Source: Syntrophaceae bacterium UBA4059
GTDB lineage: Bacteria; Desulfobacterota; Syntrophia; Syntrophales; Smithellaceae
Direction of reading: 5' to 3'
DNA: 34,759 nt
NCBI GenBank assembly: GCA_002382045.1
Contig: DFZJ01000147.1
Span: 10,030-44,788 of the forward strand
Shown: positions 23,244-32,994 of the stretch, in pieces
Layout of the letters: each line of letters begins with the position of its first letter
Numbering within the stretch: the first letter of the stretch is position 1
Made by a program: the position numbers and the translations under genes
The notes under the pieces: model-generated
The model's input: the letters and a program-made list of their open reading frames with translations, nothing else
Database searches by the model: none
What the model was told of the DNA's origin: nothing

Positions 23244-24638
23244 ATGAATAATTCAGGGTTAACACCCCGTGAGATAGTGGAAAAATTAGACAGGCATATC
23301 ATCGGCCAGGCGGACGCCAAAAGAGCCGTGGCCATTGCGCTCAGAAACCGCTGGCGGAGACAAAACGTGCCGGAAGAGCTGGCGGATGAAATATCGCCGA
23401 AAAATATTATTATGATCGGTCCCACGGGCGTCGGCAAAACGGAAATTGCCCGAAGGTTGGCCAAGCTGGATAACTCGCCATTTTTAAAAGTGGAAGCATC
23501 CAAATTTACGGAAGTCGGTTACGTGGGACGCGATGTAGAATCGATGGTGCGCGATCTGGTCGAGTTATCGATTAACATGCTGAAGGCCGAAGAGCAGGAA
23601 AATGTCCAGGCCAAGGCCGCCGAAATTGCGGAGGAGAGAGTCCTTGATCTTCTGTTGCCGCCTCGTCCCGTGGAAAAGAAAGTGGGCGACATGCTGACCG
23701 AATCCGATCAGGAGGAAATCGATCTTCCCTTGACCGATGATCAGATCAGGAAACAGGATGCGACGAGGGAAAAATTACGCAAATTGCTTCATGACGGAAA
23801 ACTTGATGAACGGATGGTGGAACTGGAAATTGCCGAACAAAGAAGCGGTCCGATGATTGAAATATTTTCCGCGGCCGGCATGGAGGATATGGGGCTCAAC
23901 CTGAAAGATATGCTGGGCAATATGATGCCGCAGAAGAAGAAAAGAAGAAGCGTGAAAGTGCCTGAAGCGCTCGATATTATGGCTGCCGAAGAGGCGCAAA
24001 AATTGATTGATATGGACAAAGTGACCAAAACGGCGCTGGACCGCGTGGAGCAGTCGGGCATCATTTTTCTGGATGAAATCGACAAGATTGTCGGCGGCGA
24101 TTCGCAGCACGGTCCGGATGTGTCGCGAGAAGGCGTTCAGAGGGACCTGCTGCCCATTGTCGAAGGATCGAATGTCAACACCCGTTACGGGATGGTAAAG
24201 ACCGATCATATTTTATTTATCGCAGCGGGTGCGTTTTCCGGCACAAAACCTTCTGATCTGATTCCGGAGTTGCAGGGGCGTTTCCCGATTCGCGTGGAAC
24301 TCGATTCACTGGGGAAAGAAGAGTTTATCCGGATTCTGACCGAACCGAACAATGCGCTGGTCAAGCAATACACGGAAATGATGGCGACGGAAGACATTAA
24401 GCTTTCATTTACCGAAGATGCGGTGGAACAGATTGCCGAAGTGGCGACCATCGTCAATGAACGGACGGAAAACATCGGTGCGCGCAGGCTCTATACCATT
24501 ATGGAGACGCTGCTGGAGGATATTTCCTTTGACGCGCCGGATCTGGAAGAAAAGAAAATCGTCATTGACGCCAAATACGTCGAAGAAAAACTCGACAACA
24601 TCGTCGAAGACGAAGATTTGAGCAGATATATTCTATAA
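23244..24638 (+). CDS. hslU: ATP-dependent protease ATPase subunit HslU
   Basis: AAA+ unfoldase that feeds proteins to HslV. The 464-residue protein has LTPREIVEKLDRHIIGQADA, Walker A MIGPTGVGKTEIARRLA, the pore-loop region EVGYVGRDVES and an inserted I-domain (about residues 110-235, charged, with Met-rich AGMEDMGLNLKDMLGNMMPQ). Walker B is IIFLDEIDKIVGG. Sensor regions (ELQGRFPIRVEL, TENIGARRLYTIMETLLEDI) and the C-terminal VEDEDLSRYIL tail, which docks into HslV, complete it. Length matches E. coli-type HslU with a slightly longer I-domain. Cotranscribed with hslV; argB starts 13 bases after it. Confidence 0.97.
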   Translation: MNNSGLTPREIVEKLDRHIIGQADAKRAVAIALRNRWRRQNVPEELADEISPKNIIMIGPTGVGKTEIARRLAKLDNSPFLKVEASKFTEVGYVGRDVESMVRDLVELSINMLKAEEQENVQAKAAEIAEERVLDLLLPPRPVEKKVGDMLTESDQEEIDLPLTDDQIRKQDATREKLRKLLHDGKLDERMVELEIAEQRSGPMIEIFSAAGMEDMGLNLKDMLGNMMPQKKKRRSVKVPEALDIMAAEEAQKLIDMDKVTKTALDRVEQSGIIFLDEIDKIVGGDSQHGPDVSREGVQRDLLPIVEGSNVNTRYGMVKTDHILFIAAGAFSGTKPSDLIPELQGRFPIRVELDSLGKEEFIRILTEPNNALVKQYTEMMATEDIKLSFTEDAVEQIAEVATIVNERTENIGARRLYTIMETLLEDISFDAPDLEEKKIVIDAKYVEEKLDNIVEDEDLSRYIL

Positions 24639-24651
24639 AACGGAGAACGAA

Positions 24652-25542
24652 ATGGAGCATATTCAAAGTTCAATGGAGCGGGCTGATATTTTACTGGAAG
24701 CTCTGCCCTACATCCGGCGGTTTTATAACAAAACGATTGTCATCAAATACGGCGGACACGCGATGGTCGATCAGGATTTGAAAGATAAATTCGCGCGCGA
24801 TGTTGTCATGATGAAATATATCGGCATCAATCCCGTGGTTGTGCATGGGGGCGGCCCGCAAATCGGCAGCGTATTGAAAAAGCTGGGCAAGGAATCCAAA
24901 TTCATCCAGGGCATGCGCGTGACGGATGAGGAGACGATGAACATCGTGGAAATGGTCCTGGTGGGCATGGTGAACAAGGAAATTGTCGGCTTGATTAATC
25001 AGCATGGCGGAAAAGCCGTGGGCTTGAGCGGCAAGGACGGCAATCTGATTGAAGCTGAAAAATATTATCTGACGGATGAAAAAGCAAAAAATACGCCCTC
25101 CGAAATCATTGATATCGGACTGGTGGGTAAAGTCAAAACGGTCAATACGGAATTGATTGTGTCACTGGCTCAGAACGGGTTTATTCCCGTTATCGCGCCT
25201 ACAGGGATTGGCGCTCAAGGTGAAACCTATAATATCAATGCCGACATCGTCGCCGGCGAAGTGGCCGCCGCTCTGAAAGCGGAAAAGCTGCTCCTCTTGA
25301 CGGATGTCGCGGGTGTTCTGGATGCGAACAAGAATCTGATCAACACGATGACGGACAAACAGGCGTTAAATCTTATTGACGAAGGGATTGTTGAAGGCGG
25401 CATGTTTCCGAAAGTGAAATGCTGCCTCAAAGCATTGCGTGGCGGCGTGAAAAAGACACACATCGTTGACGGACGTCTGAAACACGCGATCCTGCTGGAA
25501 GTGTTTACGGATGAAGGAATTGGCACGGAAATCGTTTTATAA
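24652..25542 (+). CDS. argB: Acetylglutamate kinase
   Basis: Phosphorylates N-acetylglutamate, the second step of arginine synthesis. The 296-residue protein opens with a ~28-residue N-terminal helix (ADILLEALPYIRRFYNKTIV), which in family members that form hexamers carries arginine feedback inhibition; such control is therefore possible. Visible are IKYGGHAM, PVVVHGGGPQIG, GMRVTDEETM, NADIVAGEVAAALKAEKLLL and LTDVAGVLD, then GGMFPKVKCCLKAL. All kinase-fold glycine loops are present. GGAG lies just upstream. It starts the argB-D-F-G-H group within the long run; argA/argJ and argC are not in the window. Confidence 0.96.
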   Translation: MEHIQSSMERADILLEALPYIRRFYNKTIVIKYGGHAMVDQDLKDKFARDVVMMKYIGINPVVVHGGGPQIGSVLKKLGKESKFIQGMRVTDEETMNIVEMVLVGMVNKEIVGLINQHGGKAVGLSGKDGNLIEAEKYYLTDEKAKNTPSEIIDIGLVGKVKTVNTELIVSLAQNGFIPVIAPTGIGAQGETYNINADIVAGEVAAALKAEKLLLLTDVAGVLDANKNLINTMTDKQALNLIDEGIVEGGMFPKVKCCLKALRGGVKKTHIVDGRLKHAILLEVFTDEGIGTEIVL

Positions 25543-25561
25543 AAAGAAAGAAGAATTCATC

Positions 25562-26752
25562 ATGAACGAAAAAAAGATCATGGCTCTGGCCGATAAAAAT
25601 ATTATGAATACTTACAGGCGCGTTCCGATTGTGCTGACCAAAGGTGAGGGGGTAAGGCTTTGGGACGCGGGCGGTAAAGAATATCTCGATTTTGTCGCGG
25701 GCATCGCCGTCTGCAACCTGGGGCATTCCCATCCCCATGTGGTCAAGGCGATCAAAAAGCAGGTGAAAAATCTGACGCATGTTTCCAACCTTTATTACAC
25801 TCAGCCACAAGCGGAAGTCGCCGCGCTGCTCACCAAGCATTCGTTTGCCGACCAAGCATTTTTCTGCAACAGCGGCGCGGAAGCCAACGAAGCGGCGATC
25901 AAGCTGGCCCGCAAATACGCCCATGAAAATCTGGGGCCGGACAAGTTTGAGCTCATCACCATGAAAGATTCCTTTCATGGCCGCACGATGGCGACCATTA
26001 CCGCCACGGGGCAGGAAAAATTCCAGTTCGGTTTCACGCCGCTGCTGGACGGCTTCAAATATGTGCCTTTTAACGACCCGGCGGCGCTGGAGGCGGCCAT
26101 CACGCCCAAGACCTGCGGGATCATGCTGGAACCCATTCAGGGGGAGGGCGGGGTGATTATTCCCGACGCGTCGTATCTGGCAGCCGTCAGGGATATTTGC
26201 AACAGGCATAAGATCTTGATGATTGTCGATGAGGTGCAGACCGGCATCGGGCGGACAGGCAAATTATTTGCTTATGAATATTCCGGCATCAAACCCGATA
26301 TCATGACGCTGGCTAAAGCGCTGGGCAACGGCTTTCCCGTGGGCGCGATGCTGGCGACCCATGAAGTCGCCAGGGCTTTTGGTCCCGGTAATCACGCGTC
26401 CACGTTTGGCGGCAACCTGCTGGCCATGGCGGCGGCCAAGGCCACGCTCAAAACGATGCTGGACGAAGGCGTGCTGGAAAATTGTCAAAAAATGGGAGAT
26501 TATTTTCTGGCGAGCCTTCAAGCCTTGAAGGCGAAACATCCGATCATTTCCAGTGTTCGGGGAAAAGGGCTGATGCTGGCCTGTGCGCTCACGACTGAGG
26601 GTGCGGATATTGTCCAGACCTGTCAGGAAAGAGGATTGCTCATTAACTGCACCGGCGGCAAAACGCTCCGTTTTGTTCCGCCCCTGATTATCACTGAACA
26701 AGACATTGATGCTGCTCTTGCAATACTCGATGAGGTCATGGAGGGGAAATGA
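25562..26752 (+). CDS. argD: Acetylornithine aminotransferase
   Basis: PLP enzyme converting N-acetylglutamate semialdehyde and glutamate to N-acetylornithine; such enzymes can also serve succinyldiaminopimelate in lysine synthesis. From ATG 25562 it has 396 residues. LWDAGGKEYLDFVAGIAVCN, FCNSGAEANEAAIKLARKYA, SFHGRTMATITATGQ, EPIQGEGGVI, the cofactor Asp in LMIVDEVQTGIGRTGKLFAY and the PLP lysine in LAKALGNGFPVGAML are present, then ASTFGGNLLAMAA. The frame can be extended to 25511, but that lies inside argB. A weak AGAAAGAAG ribosome site precedes it. It overlaps argF by ATGA. Confidence 0.95.
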   Translation: MNEKKIMALADKNIMNTYRRVPIVLTKGEGVRLWDAGGKEYLDFVAGIAVCNLGHSHPHVVKAIKKQVKNLTHVSNLYYTQPQAEVAALLTKHSFADQAFFCNSGAEANEAAIKLARKYAHENLGPDKFELITMKDSFHGRTMATITATGQEKFQFGFTPLLDGFKYVPFNDPAALEAAITPKTCGIMLEPIQGEGGVIIPDASYLAAVRDICNRHKILMIVDEVQTGIGRTGKLFAYEYSGIKPDIMTLAKALGNGFPVGAMLATHEVARAFGPGNHASTFGGNLLAMAAAKATLKTMLDEGVLENCQKMGDYFLASLQALKAKHPIISSVRGKGLMLACALTTEGADIVQTCQERGLLINCTGGKTLRFVPPLIITEQDIDAALAILDEVMEGK

Positions 26753-27657
26753 AAAAGGACTTGCTGAGTTTTGCCGAAATGGCACCCGCGGATTTTGAAG
26801 AAATCTGGCTTCGAGCCGCCCGGCTCAAGAAAATGCTGAAGGAAGGCAAAGAACATGCCTCTCTGAAAGGCAAAACGCTGGGTATGATCTTTGACAAGTC
26901 TTCCACGCGGACGAGGATTTCATTTGAAGTCGGCATGTACCAGTTGGGCGGCATTGCGCTTTTTTTGAATTCGCGGGACACCCAGATTGGCCGCGGCGAA
27001 ACCCTGGCGGATTCCGCCCGGATGATGTCCTGCTACCTCAACGGGATTATGATCCGGACCTTTGCTCAGGAAAGCGTTGAAGAACTGGCCCGGTACGCCT
27101 CCATTCCGGTGATCAACGGGCTCACGGATCTTCTGCATCCCTGTCAGATTCTGGCGGACCTGTTTACAATCCAGGAGAAAAAGGGGTCTTACGAAGGCGT
27201 TAAGGTGGCCTATATCGGAGACGGCAACAATGTCGCCAACAGCTGGATCGAAGCGGCGGCGTGCCTGCCTTTTACCCTTGCGCTGGCCTGTCCTGACGGT
27301 TACGATCCGGATGGCCGGATGATTGAGGAAAGCAGGAAAGACGGTAAAAACCGTGTCCGTCTGTGCCGCGATCCTTTCGAGGCGGCCATTGACGCCGATG
27401 TGCTTTACACGGATGTCTGGACCAGCATGGGACAGGAGGCCGAGTCTCAGGAACGGAAAAGAATATTTACAAATTATCAGATTAACGGGAAGCTGTTAGG
27501 GGTGGCGAAAAAAGACGCCATCGTCATGCATTGTCTGCCCGCTCATCGCGGCGAGGAAATTACCGCCGACGTCATTGACGGACCGCAATCCGTCGTCATT
27601 GATGAAGCGGAAAACCGCCTGCACGTGCAAAAAGCCGTTTTAGAAATATTGATTTAG
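26749..27657 (+). CDS. argF: Ornithine carbamoyltransferase
   Basis: Makes citrulline from ornithine and carbamoyl phosphate. The 302-residue protein shows the carbamoyl-phosphate loop FDKSSTRTRISFEVGMYQLG, DTQIGRGETLADSARMMSC, the INGLTDLLHPCQILADL block (His-Pro-x-Gln) and VAYIGDGNNVANSW. The ornithine-binding VLYTDVWTSMGQE and MHCLPAHRGEEI (catalytic Cys in HCLP) follow. The ATG overlaps the argD stop by four bases (ATGA), indicating coupled translation. Length and motifs favour the anabolic enzyme. argG follows after 12 bases. Confidence 0.96.
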   Translation: MKKDLLSFAEMAPADFEEIWLRAARLKKMLKEGKEHASLKGKTLGMIFDKSSTRTRISFEVGMYQLGGIALFLNSRDTQIGRGETLADSARMMSCYLNGIMIRTFAQESVEELARYASIPVINGLTDLLHPCQILADLFTIQEKKGSYEGVKVAYIGDGNNVANSWIEAAACLPFTLALACPDGYDPDGRMIEESRKDGKNRVRLCRDPFEAAIDADVLYTDVWTSMGQEAESQERKRIFTNYQINGKLLGVAKKDAIVMHCLPAHRGEEITADVIDGPQSVVIDEAENRLHVQKAVLEILI

Positions 27658-27669
27658 GAGGAAAAAATC

Positions 27670-28881
27670 GTGGCCAGTAAAATTAAGAAAGTTGTGTTGG
27701 CGTATTCCGGTGGATTGGACACATCCGTCATTGTCCGCTGGTTGATTGAAACGTATCAGTGTGAAGTCATCTGTTTTGCCGCCGATGTCGGGCAGAAAGA
27801 AGAATTAACGGGGTTGAAGAAGAAAGCACTCAGCACCGGCGCCAGCAAAATCTATATCGAAGATCTGCGGGAAGAATTCGCGCGTGATTTTGTTTTTCCG
27901 GCGTTACGGGCCAACGCGATTTACGAAGGAACCTATTTGCTGGGAACATCTCTGGCGCGGCCGTTGATTGCCAAAAAGCAAATCGAAATCGCCAAAAAGG
28001 AAAAGGCGGATTCCGTTTGTCACGGTGCCACCGGCAAGGGCAACGATCAGGTGCGTTTTGAACTGACCTACATCGCGCTCAATCCCAAAATCAATATCAT
28101 CGCCGCCTGGAAGGACGACAACTGGACATTTGATTCCCGTGAATCCATGTTTGATTACGCGGAAAAACACAACATACCGCTGCCCTTGACCAAGGCCAAA
28201 CCCTACAGTTCCGACCGCAATCTTCTGCACATTTCGCATGAAGGTGCCATTTTGGAAGACACCTGGGCGGAACCGCCGGAAGATATTTTTGTCCTGACGA
28301 AATCGCCCGAAGCCGCTCCGGACAAGCCGACTTATGTGGAAATCAGTTTCGTCAAGGGAAATCCGGTGGCCATTGACGGCAAAAAGATGTCGCCCGCCAA
28401 GCTGATGGATCATATCAATACGATTGCCGGCGCAAACGGCGTGGGCCGCGTCGATATGGTGGAAAATCGTTTTGTCGGCATGAAATCGCGCGGCGTTTAT
28501 GAAACACCGGGCGGAACGGTACTGTGGGCGGCCCACCGCGCTGTGGAATCCATTACGATGGATCGCGAAGTGATGTTCATGCGGGATTCCCTCATTCCCA
28601 AATACGCCCAGCTGGCCTACAACGGTTTCTGGTATGCGCCGGAGATGGCCGCGCTGCAGGCCTATATCGACAAGACACAGGACAATGTTACCGGCACAGC
28701 CCGGATGAAGCTTTATAAGGGCAATTGCATCGTCGTCGGACGAAAGTCGCCTGTCTCGCTTTACAGCGAAGCTTTTGCCACGTTTGAAAAGGATGACGTC
28801 TATAACCAGAAAGACGCTACCGGATTTATCCGTCTCAACGGTCTGCGTTTGAGAATTCAGAATGTTTTGAAAAATAAGTAA
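27670..28881 (+). CDS. argG: Argininosuccinate synthase
   Basis: Condenses citrulline and aspartate with ATP to argininosuccinate. The 403-residue protein starts at GTG behind TTAGGAGGAAAAAATC. The PP-loop KVVLAYSGGLDTSVIVRWL is followed by VICFAADVGQ, LGTSLARPLIAKKQ, VCHGATGKGNDQVRFELTY and the substrate-binding SRNLLHISHEG-like block SSDRNLLHISHEGAILEDTW. MVENRFVGMKSRGVYETPGG and a C-terminal multimerisation helix complete it. Full length, no missing residues seen. argH follows after 18 bases. Confidence 0.97.
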   Translation: MASKIKKVVLAYSGGLDTSVIVRWLIETYQCEVICFAADVGQKEELTGLKKKALSTGASKIYIEDLREEFARDFVFPALRANAIYEGTYLLGTSLARPLIAKKQIEIAKKEKADSVCHGATGKGNDQVRFELTYIALNPKINIIAAWKDDNWTFDSRESMFDYAEKHNIPLPLTKAKPYSSDRNLLHISHEGAILEDTWAEPPEDIFVLTKSPEAAPDKPTYVEISFVKGNPVAIDGKKMSPAKLMDHINTIAGANGVGRVDMVENRFVGMKSRGVYETPGGTVLWAAHRAVESITMDREVMFMRDSLIPKYAQLAYNGFWYAPEMAALQAYIDKTQDNVTGTARMKLYKGNCIVVGRKSPVSLYSEAFATFEKDDVYNQKDATGFIRLNGLRLRIQNVLKNK

Positions 28882-28899
28882 TTGATCCGCGGAGAGTCT

Positions 28900-30288
28900 A
28901 TGGCACAAAGCAAAAAAGCATGGGGAGGGAGATTTAAAGAAGCGACAGCTAAAAGTGTCGAGGCGTTTACCTGTTCTCTGCACTATGATTCAAGGCTGTA
29001 TCGTTACGATATTGAAGGCTCTATCGCCCACGCGACAATGCTGGCCGATTCGGGAATTATTTCCCGGAAAGAAGCGGCGGCGATTGTCCGCGGACTGAAA
29101 AGTATTCTGAGCGATATGGAAAAAGGCGGTTTTGTCTTTGATCCGGCCGATGAAGATATTCATATGGCCATTGAAAAAGAACTGATTCGGCGTGTTGGTG
29201 CGGCCGGTGGAAAGCTTCATACCGCGCGCAGCCGCAATGATCAGATCGCCCTGGATGTCCGGCTTTTTCTGCGGGCGGAAATCGACGCCATTATTCAACT
29301 GCTGGTTTCGCTGCAAAAGCAGTTGGTGAAACTGGCCAAAAGCGAGATCAAAACCATTATGCCCGGTTACACGCATATGCAAAAAGCGCAACCGGTGTTG
29401 CTTTCGCATTATTTTCTGGCGTTTGCGGAAATGTTTTCGCGCGATGAACAAAGACTTGTTGACTGCAAAAAACGGCTCAATATTCTGCCTCTGGGCGCCG
29501 CGGCTTTAGCCGGTACGGGGTTGCCCATTGACCGCCGTTGTACGGCAAAACTTTTGAATTTCCCGGCCGTCAGTCATAACAGCATGGATACGGTTGCGGA
29601 CCGCGACTACATTGCGGAATTTATTTTTACGGCTTCGCTTGCCATGACGCATCTGAGCCGTTTTTGCGAAGACCTGGTTTTATGGTCGTCTGATGAATTC
29701 GGTTTTGCGGAAATATCAGATGCCTACACCACGGGGAGCAGTATCATGCCCCAGAAGAAGAATCCGGATATCGCTGAACTGATCCGGGGCAAAGCGGCGC
29801 GGGTGTATGGCGATTTGTTCGCGATTCTGACACTGCTCAAGGGACTGCCCATGACTTACAACCGTGATTTACAGGAAGACAAAGAGCCTCTGTTTGATGC
29901 GGTTGATACGGTGAAGGACTGTCTGGCGATTTTTACGGAAATGCTGGCTCATACGAAATTTAATGCCGGCCGAATGTATCAGGCCGCCGGCGGCGGTTAT
30001 TCCACGGCGACTGATGTGGCGGAATATCTGGTGGAAAAAGGCGTGCCTTTCCGGCAGGCCCATGAAATTGTCGGCAACATCGTTGCCCATTGTGTAAAGT
30101 GCAAAAAGACGCTTGCGGATCTTGGTCTGAAGGATTATCAGAAATTTTATGCTGGATTTAAAGCCGATATCGCCGACAGAATAAAACTGGAGAATTCCGT
30201 CAATGGGCGCAGACATCGGGGGGGGACGGCGACGTCGTCAGTGAAAGAAAGGATTCGGGAATTTGATAAGCGTTTCGGTAAAAAATAA
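28900..30288 (+). CDS. argH: Argininosuccinate lyase
   Basis: Splits argininosuccinate into arginine and fumarate. From ATG 28900 (GGAG five bases upstream) it has 462 residues; the TTG at 28882 is less likely. MAQSKKAWGGRFKEATAKSV, DIHMAIEKELIRRVG, LHTARSRNDQIALDVRLFLR, PGYTHMQKAQPVLLSHYFLA and the signature loop GSSIMPQKKNPDIAELIRGK are all present, followed by GLPMTYNRDLQEDKEPLFD. A run of eight G at 30218-30225 encodes the RRHRGGTATSS segment near the C-terminus and could be slippage-prone. The last codons overlap the start of the following lipoprotein gene. Confidence 0.96.
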   Translation: MAQSKKAWGGRFKEATAKSVEAFTCSLHYDSRLYRYDIEGSIAHATMLADSGIISRKEAAAIVRGLKSILSDMEKGGFVFDPADEDIHMAIEKELIRRVGAAGGKLHTARSRNDQIALDVRLFLRAEIDAIIQLLVSLQKQLVKLAKSEIKTIMPGYTHMQKAQPVLLSHYFLAFAEMFSRDEQRLVDCKKRLNILPLGAAALAGTGLPIDRRCTAKLLNFPAVSHNSMDTVADRDYIAEFIFTASLAMTHLSRFCEDLVLWSSDEFGFAEISDAYTTGSSIMPQKKNPDIAELIRGKAARVYGDLFAILTLLKGLPMTYNRDLQEDKEPLFDAVDTVKDCLAIFTEMLAHTKFNAGRMYQAAGGGYSTATDVAEYLVEKGVPFRQAHEIVGNIVAHCVKCKKTLADLGLKDYQKFYAGFKADIADRIKLENSVNGRRHRGGTATSSVKERIREFDKRFGKK

Positions 30289-30694
30289 AATAATTTTAAA
30301 CCTGATTTTAGCGGTTTTGCTGACGGGATGCGGACTGAAGACCAATCCCGTTGCGCCCGCGCCTGTCGTTTCACAAAAGCAAGTTCAGCAGAAATTAACG
30401 GTGTCCGTCGATCGAAGCGAGATGGTGCTGACCTGGCAGCTGCAAGATCCGGGCGGCAAGATGAGATACATTAACATCGAGAAAAGCACCTTGGGAAGCG
30501 CGGGAAATGCCTGCAAGGATTGTCCCCGCACGTTTGAGCGGATTGGTCAGCTGCCTGTTAAAGCAGAAAATAACCAGTACCGATTTATCGATTCGCTTGT
30601 AGAAAAGGGAAAAACATACACTTACCGTTTACAATTGTGCGACGAATATGGCGCCTGCAGCGAATCGCAAACCGTGGAAACTGATTTTAAATAA
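30263..30694 (+). CDS. Small lipoprotein with LptM-like N-terminus and fibronectin-III-like domain
   Basis: A 143-residue protein starting at TTG, 26 bases inside the end of argH, with AAGGA nine bases upstream. No ATG/GTG start lies before the lipobox, so TTG is the best choice. The signal peptide (IILNLILAVLLTGC) ends in a lipobox with Cys23. The following GLKTNPVAPAP resembles the CGLKGPLYxP start of LptM (YifL), a partner in assembly of the LPS transport complex. From residue ~45 the pattern LTVSVDRSEMVLTWQLQD ... YRFIDSLVEKGKTYTYRLQL looks like a beta-sandwich of fibronectin III type, with a pair of cysteines (CKDC). Similar short lipoproteins follow argH and precede lysA/dapA genes in related bacteria. 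Function unproven. Confidence 0.8.
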   Translation: MISVSVKNKIILNLILAVLLTGCGLKTNPVAPAPVVSQKQVQQKLTVSVDRSEMVLTWQLQDPGGKMRYINIEKSTLGSAGNACKDCPRTFERIGQLPVKAENNQYRFIDSLVEKGKTYTYRLQLCDEYGACSESQTVETDFK

Positions 30695-30717
30695 ACAAAA
30701 TTCAGGAGGCATTTTTT

Positions 30718-31593
<876 letters not shown>

Positions 31594-31630
31594 TCGGGAT
31601 AAAATAATGATCATCTAAGGAGTGGGTGTT

Positions 31631-32443
31631 ATGGTCAAGGTAATCGTCACAGGTGCGGGTGGAAAAATGGGGGGCAGGATTATCAGCCTTATTTCAGCAA
31701 TGGAGGATATCCAGGTTGTCGGGGCCATTGAAGTGACGGGGCATCCCATCATTGGAAGAGATGTCGGTCATTCTCTGGGATTAGGCAAAACCGGAGCACT
31801 GGTCAGCGATAAACTGGCTGATTGCGTTGATCAGGCCGATGTGGTGATAGACTTTACCAATCATGAAGCCTCTCTGAATTATCTGAGTATCGCCAGTGAG
31901 AAAAATTGCAGCATCGTGATCGGTTCGACGGGATTTACGTCTGAGGAAATTAAAATTGTCAGCCGGCTTTCTGAAAAAACACGCTGTGTCTTGTCTCCGA
32001 ACATGAGCGTTGGCGTCAATGTGATGCTGAAAGTGCTGGAGTATTGTTCCGGCATTCTCAGCGACGATTATGATGTTGAAATTATCGAGGCGCATCACCA
32101 CTTAAAAAAAGACGCGCCCAGCGGCACGGCGATGCAGATGGCTCAGGTAATAGCCGACAAGCTGGGACGAGATCTCAAAAAGGACGCGGTTTATACGCGC
32201 CGGGGGATGATCGGAGAGCGCACCAGGAAGGAAATCGGCATCCAGACGATTCGCGCGGGCGATATTGTGGGGGATCATACAGTGATGTTTGCCGGAATCG
32301 GAGAAAGATTGGAATTTACGCATCGCGCCCAAAGCCGGGACAACTTTGCCAAAGGGGCGATTCGCGCGGCGCAGTGGATTGTCCATCAGAAAAACGGCCT
32401 GTACGACATGCAGGATGTTTTAGGATTGAAAAACATCAAATAA
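31631..32443 (+). CDS. dapB: 4-hydroxy-tetrahydrodipicolinate reductase
   Basis: NAD(P)H-dependent reductase for the step after DapA. From ATG 31631 (GGAG eight bases upstream) it has 270 residues; an earlier start at 31622 would fall on the ribosome site. The nucleotide loop VTGAGGKMGGRIISLI, DVVIDFTNHEASLNYL, VIGSTGFTSEE and LSPNMSVGVNVMLKVL lead to the active-site block IIEAHHHLKKDAPSGTAMQM (His-His ... Lys). GERLEFTHRAQSRDNFAKGA follows. Intact and typical. folK begins 9 bases after the stop. Confidence 0.97.
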   Translation: MVKVIVTGAGGKMGGRIISLISAMEDIQVVGAIEVTGHPIIGRDVGHSLGLGKTGALVSDKLADCVDQADVVIDFTNHEASLNYLSIASEKNCSIVIGSTGFTSEEIKIVSRLSEKTRCVLSPNMSVGVNVMLKVLEYCSGILSDDYDVEIIEAHHHLKKDAPSGTAMQMAQVIADKLGRDLKKDAVYTRRGMIGERTRKEIGIQTIRAGDIVGDHTVMFAGIGERLEFTHRAQSRDNFAKGAIRAAQWIVHQKNGLYDMQDVLGLKNIK

Positions 32444-32452
32444 GCAGGTGAT

Positions 32453-32983
32453 ATGTTGGAAGGCACTCTGGCCTATATAGGGATTGGTTCCAATTTAGGC
32501 AATCCTTTGCTGCAGTGCAAAGCGTCCATTAATAAGTTGTCTGATGTTTCAGGCATTACCCTGGAAAGGGTTTCATCTTTTTATAAAACGGAGCCCGTCA
32601 TTGCCGATTCAGGCATCGGGGAACAGTGTAATGAACTTGAAAATCAGAGCTGGTTCATCAATGCAGTGGCGGAAATCCGGACGACGCTTGTCCCCGGAGA
32701 TCTTTTGAAAGGATTGCAGAATATTGAAAAGATGATGGGACGGGTTCGGACATTTGCCGGTGCGCCTCGCACCATTGATCTTGATATTCTTTTATACGGT
32801 CAGGAGATCATGTGTGATGTTGATTTGATTATTCCGCATCCGGAAATGCATAAAAGGCTTTTTGTGCTGGTCCCTTTGTGTGAAATTGCGTCGCATCTCA
32901 TTCATCCTGCTTTCGGTGTTTCGATGCGGGGATTAAAAGACAGATTGAACGATCAGAAAATTGTTGAACTTTACCCTATCTAA
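32453..32983 (+). CDS. folK: 2-amino-4-hydroxy-6-hydroxymethyldihydropteridine pyrophosphokinase
   Basis: Transfers pyrophosphate from ATP to the pterin alcohol in folate synthesis. The 176-residue protein has AYIGIGSNLGNPLLQCKASI, SSFYKTEPV, WFINAVAEIRTTL and the signature GAPRTIDLDILLYG, which carries the metal-binding Asp pair, then IPHPEMHKRLFVLVPLCEIA. The ATG lies behind AGGTG. An extra ~10-residue insert after TEPV (DSGIGEQCNELENQS) precedes the usual SWFIN. No folP or folB is seen nearby; folate synthesis here is represented by this gene only. Confidence 0.95.
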   Translation: MLEGTLAYIGIGSNLGNPLLQCKASINKLSDVSGITLERVSSFYKTEPVIADSGIGEQCNELENQSWFINAVAEIRTTLVPGDLLKGLQNIEKMMGRVRTFAGAPRTIDLDILLYGQEIMCDVDLIIPHPEMHKRLFVLVPLCEIASHLIHPAFGVSMRGLKDRLNDQKIVELYPI

Positions 32984-32994
32984 ATAAGAAGGTT

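Noticed and set aside
25505..26209. Minus-strand open frame of 234 codons over argD
   Set aside because: Antisense shadow of argD; no motif and no start signal.
27904..28983. Minus-strand open frame of 359 codons over argG
   Set aside because: Composition is a typical codon shadow (His/Arg/Phe-rich, no motifs) of the intact argG on the plus strand.
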